A stretch of 64,000 bases of DNA from Anthopleura xanthogrammica (lineage: Eukaryota > Cnidaria > Anthozoa > Actiniaria > Actiniidae), in NCBI GenBank assembly GCA_964019055.1, contig OZ025206.1, positions 13,550,291 through 13,614,290 of the forward strand, written 5' to 3'. Within the stretch, counting starts at the first letter, position 1. Each line of letters begins with the position of its first letter. Position numbers and translations under genes: made by a program. Shown piece by piece: positions 23,277 through 35,200 of this stretch. The notes beneath the pieces are model-generated. The model saw nothing but the letters and a program-made list of their open reading frames with translations. It did no database searches and was not told where the DNA came from.

Positions 23277-26200
23277 TTATCCCTCATCTTCGTGGTCCTC
23301 GATTCTTGCACAGTTCTCGAAGAGAAGGGAGGAGTCTCTGCTGGGCTGGAAGCACAATTTTAAAGAGTTCAGCCCTTGTATTAAAGATTCAGGTAAGCCA
23401 TTATTGCTTTTGCCTTGTACAATTTTCCATTCTTCTAAAACTGAAACAACCCTACTCGGTTGCCATGGCGATACTTCAAGAAGCGAGTACGCAGATGCTA
23501 ACTGCACAGCGTAGGGTACTGCAAAACAGAACAAAACAAATCTTAGAAAAACATTTAAGATTGAATTCAGGATGGTCAAGTCGTAAAAATAAACAGAAAA
23601 AAGGACTGAATCATTGCTTTGGATATCTGTGGTTTACTGTTACATCGGCCAACTACATGTACCATTGGTTGGATTATAAATCCCATGTGCACTAGGGGAT
23701 TTTTGACTTATTTTTCATGCGACGTCGCAAAAATTAGAGATCGTGCCATGCGTGTGACCACCCGTGCGACGTTGCATGCGACTTCGCACGCGACTTCCCA
23801 AAAAGTAGACACGAGTTCTACTTTTGCGACGTTCGCACGACGAACCTCACTGCGTTAATTCAACGTCGCACGGGTGGTCACACGGTGCGATCTAGTTTTT
23901 GCGACGTTCGCACGACGAACCTCACCGCGTTAATTCAACGTTGCGCGGGTGGTCACACGGTGCGATCTAGTTTTTGCGACGTCGCATGAAAAATTGCACC
24001 TTGAGTCCGCACCTCTAGCCATGGTTTACTAAGCGTTAATAACACCCAAGAAAAGAACATAGTTTTTATCACCGTATAGCAATTCGAGAGAAATGGACTT
24101 CTTTCTCTGATATCATCTTCTTGTAATGTTAGGTTGATGCGCACAATAGTTTTATAGTATTTGGGGGGAGGGGGGGGGGAACCCGTACATTAACCCGACC
24201 CACCCACGGACAGCTATTCCTTCAACATACTAACCTGAACAATCATGTGCTGTCTGTAGTACACCAACAAGTAAAGGTATCACTTGAGGTATTTTCTGAT
24301 TATGTTGGATGGCGATTCTACAAGCCAGCCCTGTTAAAAACAACACACACACAATAAGTCATCGGAATGAAGGGGCATTAACTCAGTCTTAAAAACACGC
24401 TGTAGACTTCTAATTTACAAATGATAAAAAAAATTCGCATCAATTAAAAAAATATATTGAATTAAACGTTTCAACTCGAGACTAACCTAACAGTCTAATA
24501 GCTGCAACCACAGTTGGTTCAAAAAACTCATTTGTGCCGCCTTGTGGATCATTGTGCGGTACACCTGTATTACTGTTAGTATCAGCAGCATGGTTTGTTC
24601 CGGGCGTGTCTTCCTTATTTTTACTGTCAGACGTAGACAGGGATGAATCTAGTGAAGGATGAACAGCTTTACTACTATCATTACAACTGTCATCGTTTAG
24701 ACATGGTGTTGTAGTTCCTTGTGTTTCTTCCTTATTTTTACTGTCAGACGTAGACAGGGATGAATCCAGTGAAGGATGAACAGCTTTACTATCATCATTA
24801 CAACTGTCATCGTTTAGACATGGTGTTGTAGTTCCTTGCGTGTCTTCGCCATTTTTACTGTCAGACGTAGACAGTGAAGAATCAACAGCTTCACTACCAT
24901 CATTACAACTGCCATCGCCTAGACATGGTGTTGTAGTTCTTTGCGTTTCTTCATTATTATTACTGTCAGACGTAGACAGGCATGAATCCAGTGAAGGATG
25001 AACAGCTTTACTACCATCATTACAACTGTCATCGTTTAGACATGGTGTTGTAGTTCCTTGTGTTTCTTCCTTATTTTTACTGCCAGACGTAGACAGGGAT
25101 GAATCCAGTGAAGGATGAACAGCTTTACTACCATCATTACTACTGTCGTCGTTTAGACATGATGTCGTAGTGTCAGTACAATTAGTCCCAGGCTGTGTCC
25201 TGGTGACCCAACGTGCCAATATATCCCAAAGGTATCCGCTGACAAGAATATTATTAAGCCACGCCCATCCTAACACGCAAGTCACCAGCTCCAGGGCTTT
25301 GATGACTTCGTAAAGACCAAAACTAAGAATTGGATTACCATCTAGAAAGAATAATAACATTTCTCAGCTTGCAATTATCTGATATCAACAGATTGTAACA
25401 TATGTTTGGTAAAGGAAATGCTAGTTAGTATTTCTTAAATAGAGCGCTTTGTATCTGGAGGTGCATTCATGGTTCCCCTCAAAGAATAGTAAACCAATCA
25501 CTGTTGCAGCAGTTTTCCAAATGAAATAAAAGTCTTGTCCCACAAACAACTACACAGTTTCTGTCCTAAAGAGTACTACAAGCATTGCGAAGAAATTTTT
25601 CTTTCTTTCTTTTTTTACAGGAATTTGAACAATTGAATCACCTAATAATCAAATTTCCGTAATCAGAGTTAAAATTTTGAGCCAATATTTGTTGAGCTTT
25701 TGGGACATAGCAACGGTAACTAAGGGGAGGGGAACCATGAATTTAAACGTTGCCCTATTTAACATGCGCCAAAGTTTATGATAATCCCCTTACTATCAAC
25801 ATTATCCGGCAAAAAATACCCGAAAATAAGGAAATAATGAACAAAGGTAAGCAAATCCATGTGAAGATATATGTTACCAGCCTTCTACAACATAAAACCG
25901 TTCAACCCATGTCACCTTTGTTGCTATCAGTCTATTTGCGCACTAGCTGTTTCTAAATTCAATGAGTATTTTCATCTCACTATTCGTATTACCTTTGCCG
26001 TGCATCAGCTGAGCGGATAAGGGATCCTTCATCAGCTTTACAAGTTCTTCAGCCAGTTGCTGTAATGGCAGTACTCCAGATGGCACTTGTTTCCAAGCAC
26101 ACATCCAATCCAAAACATTCCCTAACAGAACCCAGTTATTTGAACGAGCCCATGTGGTTAGAACCATTTGGATTGTACATGGAAGGGGTTGATAGGATTC

Positions 26201-29200
26201 CCCAGCAAGGCATACAAGCCCTCTAAATGTTGTCAATGGAGAAGAAGCCAGCACAGTAGGCCATACAGCTGCTACTGATATCATGATGTAAAGAACGGTA
26301 CCAGGTTGGGAATACAGAGACCGAATGATATCATAACACAAGACACGCATGTGTTGAAGCTTGGATGCTTTTCGGCAAAGAACGCAGAGAAGTCGACTGG
26401 GAGAAAAACAAAGAACATTTAAAGCAAATCATTTCACTTCAGTGATAAGACAAGATGTATTCTACATTGCGGCGAAAGGCTTCAGTTAACTGAATAGAAA
26501 TAGACCAATCGTTCAATAGATCTTTTTCGGCTTGGATGTAAAGTTTTCCCCTTTCAGACCACTTGTCATTCTCTCGAGAATAAGATTCTTTGTTTGAGTT
26601 GTATCCATATTCATGTGTCTCTTCATGCGCAAACGAAAGAAATGATACTCTGAAATGAACTGAAATCTCTAGTCTGGACAGAAATGGGAAGCATTACGCT
26701 CAAGCCGAAAAGATCTATTATCAAAATTGAAAACCAGTTTTTCAAAACTTAGAGCTCTCCGAATTTTACGCATAAATATGGAAAAATTACCACCAGTGTT
26801 GGAGAGCTGAAAGCCTCCGGGTCATACGCCAAATTCACGAGGATAGACACTACCCATAATTCAATACCCACTTCACTAAGGCACTGGATTTACCATTAAG
26901 CTATGAACACATGATGCAGCATTGCACGCAATGTTTCAGGCAATCGATGTTACGATCCGTGTCATACGACGCAATTTGTTACATGCAATGTTGCTGAAGT
27001 AGAAAACGACCCTACTTCAGCAACAATGCCTGCAATATTGCGCGCGCGCAATGTTGCACCGTGTCCGTGCCTTTAGATTCTTGTTTCGGATCCCAAGGTT
27101 TCAGAAATCCCAAGCAACTGACAAACACCAACATCATTATGGAGTAATGGGGGAATAACCATGCAATATTTCCAACTCAGCAACAAAATGGACAACTTAC
27201 CAATTTGAGGCTACGCATCTCTTGTCTGGTTCTTCCGCAACTGAGCAAGAATGAATTATAGACCTGGATAGTAAAGATATGACTTTCGTGGACAGACCTT
27301 TCATGTGTTCAACTTGTGAAAGTTTAGTCACCATTTCGAAAACCCGATCTTCAAAAACAGACAGAACTGGAGTCCAGTTATCCAAGTGAGTCAACCTGGA
27401 TTCTTGTTCATGCTGTTGACGATCTCGATCTTGATATTTCTGAATGATAATTGGCATCAAGTCTTCGTGGTGTTGAAACTTGACGAGAGCAGCAGCTAAT
27501 GGTGTTCCATTGGACATGGTTTTGGGGCTGGATAAACGAGAAACTACATCATCTATTTTCAAGTGTTCTCGGGTTAAAAATCTAAATACTTTCTGGGCAT
27601 ATTGGATTTCAGATAAGAAGTATGGTCTAACAGATAGTTGAACACTGCCCTTTTTCTTTTGCTTCTCTACCTGCTCATTGCCTTCAGCTTCGGAAGCGTC
27701 TTGCCTGGGTGTCTCAAGTTTCAATGAGGGTTCAAGTCCTTTGTATTTTGCCGAGGCGTCGAATCTTTTAGCCGTAAGAGATTCCTGCGATACAGACGAA
27801 GCTGAGATCACTCTACTCGTACTAGCAATACTTCTCATACCAATTGTTGATTTAGCAGCAGCATGTAGTTTAGGTAAAGATGTAAAATGAGCCAGTGTAC
27901 GTCCCTCCTCGATCTCAAATTCATGAGTTGGGCTCGATTCACGAGATGATCTTGGTGAAGGTGGTAAAGGAGAGAGTACTGGCATCTCTTCATCAAATAC
28001 ACTGAAACAATCAATGAGAACTGATGATAATGATGGGTCTGAAATGGTTGATTTCGACTTAGCTTTATCAGACATTTCAATCGAAATCAATTCTTTAATG
28101 GCGGTAAAATCATTGCTGTCATCTATTGGATTGTTCTTACTAGAATCAGCACCGTCATCACTGGTTAATGCTTCAAACTCCATCGTTTTGCTGCTATCAT
28201 CTTCGAGGCCAAGTGCGTCAAGATTACTTAAAGTAACATCCTTGATGGGATCAAGGAAAGTGTGTGTGACAACACTAGTATTTGTATCTACAACGTTATT
28301 GGTTTCGCCTTCTTCAAGGACTTCCTCTGTACTTCCATCCATGATCATGGCGCTTTTATCCACTGATGTTTCATCACAACAACGTGAATCGGCTTGATCT
28401 TTGTTCAAATTGTTCATTGAATCATCATTATTGGAAACGGCTTTGATATCAACAGTTTTGCAACTGCTTTTCTCCGCTGCGATATTTTCTTGTTTATTTA
28501 GTAATTCACTTGAGTCACCAATCAAATCAAGCTGGTATTTCGTCGAATAGTCTTCACCATTACCAGATTTGGCATCATCATTGTTCGATAAAGTTTTATC
28601 ATTTGAAGGAATACTATCAAAATTTATTACACGTGTAGATACGGTGTCACTTTTATCCCCTGTTGATTCCGCAGTAGATGGATTTGCATCACTTTGTTCC
28701 TGTGTACCCGTAAGGGTTGCTTCAATTGTTTCTGTCGACGTTGTGTTAGTATGGGTGGAAGCGACTCGTTTATGTCTTTTGCTTGTACCACAAACCTCTG
28801 CCGTATTACTTCTTTTTGTTCCTTTCACGATCATTTTATCTACAACTTCTTCTTTAAGTTCCAAGATTTTATCACAATCATCATTTCCAGATGCAGTGAT
28901 TGATTTTTCACGACGTTTCGTGTTCATAGAAGTCTGCTTGTGTGTTTTGTTAGTTGAATTTTCTACAGTCAAATTAAGAGCAATTTTTTGAGTATCTCCT
29001 TTAGGAGAAGACGTTTCTTCACCATCAATATTATCGAGATTTTCATCCAATAAACCAACTTTTTCGTCGAGTTTCTTCCCCACGTCACATTCCATTTCAA
29101 GTTCCTGTTGTTCTGGTGAAGTACATGTATTCGCAATTCTTTCTCCAAATTTCTTCACACTATCATTTACGATCTTAGTTTTATCTAGTAAAGTATCATC

Positions 29201-32200
29201 TTTATCATCGAACCCAGGTAAGCTACATTTTCTGGAAACATCACTTCTAATACCCTTTAACTTCCCAAGAGGTAACCCAGAATCATCCTCTAATTCATTT
29301 TCCATCAACTTGTTGGCGAATTCAATGTGATCCGATGTATTTTCGTCATCAGTTAATAAGAATATATCGTTTTCTGTATGTTGTATATTCTCAGTGATAG
29401 ACTTATCCTCGGTAGCATTTTCCTCGCCATCGCCTACGCCAGGTTGTACTCTTGTGGTGTGATCAGCAAATTCATCATCAACATCTATGAACTTGGAAGG
29501 AATTTCTATCACCTCTTTTGTATCTGAATTATCAAAATCAAGACTTTTCACATCAGTTTTCTCAGAAAGCAATTCATCCAAAGCAGTCTTATTTACTGAG
29601 ATATGCACTGCCCCACTTTCTGCACGACAGGTTTTATCCTTTATAGCACTGTCCTCCCCTTGGGCCGATTCAGTTTTAATATCGTTCAGAACATGTGTGG
29701 TTGACATCTCATTTTTCTCTGAACATGTTTCTTTATAATCATTCCTTCCCATGTGATCATTTTCCTTTTCATCTGCTTCAGACAAACCTTCCTTCAAGTC
29801 TTTGTCTAAACTTGATAAAGATAAGTTATTGTTTTTAATATCGACCTCTTCAATCGTCTCCTCCAAATTCACGACCGCCATTTTATCGGCGAAGATTGTT
29901 ACGTTTCCAACAGCCTCTAAATTGTTTTCATCGATGTCCATATTTTTAGCTGTTGAATCCTGAGTGCTTAACTTTGATGATATTTTACTTGTTAACTCCT
30001 CTGAAGAAATAATTGTTGAATCTTTGGAAAATACAGGACTTTTACACTCGGTATCACTATCTTCTAAGGCACTTGCTTTTGCTAATTGGTTTTTAAATTG
30101 CCTTTTCTCTGGAGTTTTCTGTCCTTTCTCCGGGTAACTGTCAGGTATACTCTCTCTGTCATTTTCTTCTTCAATAATCTGTTCGCTATTTTTGGAATTT
30201 TTATCATTCCTTGCAGCAGAAACTGATTGGATTTTATTCTCGACATCTTCATCCCCAGACTCGGTTTCTAAGCAACCAAGTTCGTCCTCATCCACTATTC
30301 CAGCTTCCTCACTCATAGCATCTTTGTTTTCCATTTTCAATTCTAGCATCTCTCCAAGATCACCGAGAGATCCCACCTCTGAATCACTGCTATTACCACT
30401 AGAATCATCATCACTAGATTCACTACTCGAATCGTTTGATTCAGTAGGGCTTGATGGCACTGGCGACAGCGGATAAACATCAAGTTTGGTCATCTCATCA
30501 AATATTGACGTCAAAGGAGGTTTTTTCCCTGTAGGGCTGTTGTATTCTTTGGTTGAATCGGATAAAAGTTCAGCAAGTTTCTCTTCACACCGCTTCGCAC
30601 TAGGGACAAAAAGGGTTTTAATAATCAATTTTAATACTGTTGTAAGGGCAAAATATTTCCCAGCCCAAAATCTTGCAAAATCCCAGTCCCAGTCATGCAA
30701 AATCTCAGTCCAAGTTATAGAGTTAGAGTTAGAGATTTTGCAAAATCCCAATCCCAGTAATGGCTAAATCCCAGTCCCAGTGCATGAAATCCCATATTCC
30801 CAGCCCCCAAAAAGACTCCCCTTTTACCCCTTCAGGACCCCAAAATAAGTAACTGCAACAATCATAAGGACGTTATGACATCATTATTTAACAAAAATAC
30901 ATACATACATTTTTTCGGCGATTTTGAGGTGCGATTTTACGGTGACACAAAATCGCAGTTAAACCGCAGTTCTGCGATATCGCGGCGACTTGAATTTTCA
31001 AAACTGCAGTGAAATCGCTGGTCGTTCACACGCGCGATTTCCCTTCGATGTAAAAATCCGGCGCATCTCAAATCGCCGCAAAAACCGCACAAATCTCCGT
31101 AAAAACCGCACCTTAAGGAGGCTAGAAAGGGTTTTGGAACTTGCATATAGACTAACAAAAATGACCCTGAAAAACTTTATATGACTAATATATGACCGTA
31201 AGTTGACCCAGAAGACGAAAGACCGTAAAGTAAAGGTTGGAATAAAAAGAAAAATATGTCGTAACACGTTGCTATAACAACGATAGAACACTTCAAATGT
31301 GTGCAAAGTTTTTCATTTAAAAAATCATAACTCAAAAACCGGACGGTGAAAATCCTTTAAAATTGGCATGTTTGAACTTCATGATCCAATCTTTGATTAG
31401 ACCGAAAAAGAAAAAATTCTGTAGTGAGGGATTCTCAAAAATCAATGAAGTTTATTTCAGAACGTTCCCCATTACAGAATTTTTTAATTTTTTCTTAGCA
31501 CTTACGAACCATTAAATAAAAGCCACATGCAAAGTTTTAGAATATTTTACCGTCCAGTTTTTGAGTTATTTTAGTTTAAGTATGAGGTTTTTAGGGACAA
31601 AACTTTCCTGTTTCCATTTCAAATGATTCAGTGCTACGTCATTTAGAGCGCGCGCGCGCTCGTTCAAGGAAAACCATTTCGAGCCTCCTTAAAACGCCGA
31701 AAAAATTGCCGGCGTGAACAGGCCTTTAAGCTTCCGTCAATCAAATTTTCGAAGGTCTTAGCATGTAGAAAATGTCTAATCGACGGCAGCCAAAAACCCA
31801 GATGTCCTGGACTGTGTTAGTCGCGTAATCATGAAAATGGGTGTAATCGAGTTATCCAAGAGAATATAGTATTTCTATTGACTACTCATACCTCTGTCGA
31901 GTTTTTCTTGCTATATTGAGCTCTCTTGGTGATACTAACAAAAAACAATTATATAAAACTTATTAATATGCATGAGTAGCCTGTGCACAGTAGCTCCCAC
32001 CCCTCCCTCTCCCTGCGGGCAAAAAGCGGTTTCCAACTAAATTTAAAAAATTTGATTAAATATCGTTATTTAAAATCGGTGTTAAATAACCCTTGTCCTG
32101 GTAATAAATTTTAACGAAATCCCCATGTTCTGTTGAATCAATAACTTACATTTTCTTTTGTATTCATCGTTTGGATCTTTTTTGGCGAATTTGAGCTCCT

Positions 32201-35200
32201 CCTGAAAAATAATTCAAAATTACATAATTAAAATAAAACAACTTGCATAGTCTAGTCTAGTACCTACAGTACCTTTTAAACCAAGGTGTCTCAAAATCAA
32301 CCCCAGAACTGAAAAGAGCTCCTCACCGTTTTTTAATCTTATATATACTGTAGATTTTTTAGTTTTGTACATATTAATTATTCTGGTGAAAGCTTTAAAA
32401 ATAAATATATAATAAAAAAATTAATTCGATGAATGAATGAGTGAATAAATGAATGAATGAATGAATGAATGAATGAAAGGATTAATGTATGAATGAATGT
32501 ATGAATGAATGGATGAATGAATGGATGGATGGATGGATGGATGGATGGATGGATGGATGGACGGACGGACGGACGGACGGACGGACGGACGGACGGACGG
32601 ACGGACGGACGGACGGACGGACGGACGGACGGACGGACGGACGGACGGACGGACGGACGGACGGACGGACGGACGGACGGACGGACGGACGGACGGACGG
32701 ACGGACGGACGGACGGACGGACGGACGGACGGACGGACGGACGGACGGACGGACGGACGGACGGACGGACGGACGGACGGACGGACGGACGGACGGACGG
32801 ACGGACGGACGGACGGACGGACGGACGGACGGACGGACGGACGGACGGACGGACGGACGGACGGATGGATGGATGGATGGATGGATGGATGGATGGATGG
32901 ATGGATGGATGGATGGATGAATCAAATGAATGAATGAGTTTGCCATTCATACCTTCAGTCTTTTCATCTGAATCTCAAAATTATCACTTTTTCTTGCAAC
33001 TCCACGAAGCTCACGGCTCTTTTCCCTCACCAACGCTAAGTCCAATAAAATACAAACAAATTTAGTGACAATTCATGGGTATTAGGGTACCCTGCAGGGA
33101 GAAATTCACTTACCTTTTCCTCTTTTAATTTCTTCCTTTGCTTTCTCTACGTCCTTCATGACTTTTTCAACCCTAGAATAGTTTTAAAGATAGAATTCAA
33201 TTTGGAAATTAAAGTTGAGTAAAAATAATGTAATGTACTATAGGAATACAATGCATTTGTTTGCTTGTTTTACTGCTATTTTCAAAAACGTGAACTCTGT
33301 TTCTGTGAGCTGCACGCTGAAATTTCTTTTTTTGTGTGTCTGTTCACATGGGCGATTTTTTTCGGCGATTTGATGTGTGATTTTTTCAGCGATTTGAGGT
33401 ACGTCTGATTTTTACGGCGACGGGAAATCGCGCATGTAAACGACCAGTGATTTCACTTCGATTTTGGAAATTCAGGTCGGCGCGATATCGCAGGACGTCT
33501 TCAGACGTCTGGTGTTTTGGCTTCTGCTAATCAAATAAATGATGGGCTGAGTGCATGAAACTCCCATGTGAAAATAGCTGTCTAGTCACAGGAGTTTCCT
33601 TATCACTCGTTTGGAATGAGCTACACCCATTGTAAAATATGAAAAGTGCTGTAACAAATAATATACCTCTTTTTTTCCTTTTCAATTTGTTTAGCTTGTA
33701 GTTGTTGTTCAAGCTTCCATGAAGAATCTTTTTCATCTCTAAGCTGAAGGCCATGTTTAAGGTGATTTATAACTTCCTAAAGAATAGAGTGACAGACTCA
33801 ATAACTTCAGCTTAAAGGGAGGTGCCTTGCGAAGGAATACTGTACAGGTCCCATTTCATACTTAACCCTCTTGTGTCCTTCATTACTATTATTGTTAGTA
33901 GTTATGTATTTACTGGTTCTGTATGTATTATATGTATGTATCATATTATTGACACTGAAGGCCAAAAAAAAAAAAAAAAAAAAATACCAATATCATCCAC
34001 ATCCAAGAAAGAGAAACTTTTAAGTCTTTTAAAATATGGATTGGATATCTTCAAAGCTGCAGTAGGGGCACAAAGTCAATCCTGGGTGGAAGGGGTTGTA
34101 CATACCCTGCACCCTTCCCCTTGACCCACCCCTGATTATATACTGTACTCAAGTTGCTTGTTACCCTCCTTAACTGTCAGTCTTTTCATATGAAAAAATA
34201 AATAAATAAATAAGAAAAAGGGGGGCATTGGATATACATTTAGTGACTTACGTACCTCTTGCTCAATATTTTTCTGTTTCAATTCTTGGATTGTTTCCTC
34301 TGCTATGAACTTTTCTTGTATTAGTCTCTTGTTGGTCTGCAGTGCACAACATATCATAATAAGTCACTGATTGATATTGTAATATTATTCTCAAAGCCAA
34401 TCAGAACAGCTTTATACATTAGGGGTTTTTCATTTGAGGCTTTAGGTTGAAACAGTATTTATTGGATTCAAAGGTTTAGTGATGGAATGTGAGGTTTGTA
34501 CCAACTAGCAATACGAAAAACTAAGCGAGAAAAGGATTGTTGTAATTTGAGTAGCCCTTGCCCAAGTCTATCACATATATTTCAATTTTTTTTCTTGAAA
34601 TTTTTGAAAACCCATGTTTTTTGTATAATTTGGGGAGAGACTTAGAACAAGGGCTGCTTGGCTAAGCATCACAGTATGCTGTGATTGGTCAGTTCGAGCA
34701 TGCACCGGACACCTTGAAGTGCCAGCTTGCACAGGAACCAAAAATACCTGATGGGAAAAAAACTGAATGCAAAAATGGCTTTAAATACTATACACCTGTC
34801 AATATTATAGTATCCCTCACCTTCTTTTGTGGCTCAGTCACTTCCAGGGAATGGTTCAACTGTTCTTGTAAGATCTCAATGTTTCTTGGATTCAAAATGA
34901 ATAATAAACCAGATCAAAATATTAACTTCACTTTTGTTATCACAATGTCATGGGATTGTAATAAATGTACCAAAGAACATAATTTCTGGTGGTTTAAACC
35001 TGGTTTGCTATCAAAGTAGAAAATCACCTAAATAAAACAAATGAATGAATTTCTTACCTTTCACAATTTTCATGCTTAGTAGTCAGGTCATTCAACAGTT
35101 TTGCTTGTTTGTCAAAATGTAATTTAATGTTAAGGTAAATCAGAGAAATAATTAAATTAAATAGAAGCAGTACAATTCAAAATTATATATATATTATAAA

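Noticed and set aside
28014..29738. Plus-strand ORFs of 70-140 residues
   Set aside because: Antisense shadows of ICE1 exon 11.
30600..30751. N-terminal 51 residues of the 1,184-codon open frame
   Set aside because: They derive from AATCCCAGTCCCAGT repeats upstream of a good acceptor (CCCTAG), in intron sequence; the real ICE1 N-terminus is encoded by upstream exons.
32378..32950. Arg-Pro-Ser-Val and Thr-Asp-Gly repeat proteins
   Set aside because: Pure products of the GGAC/GGAT microsatellite within an ICE1 intron.
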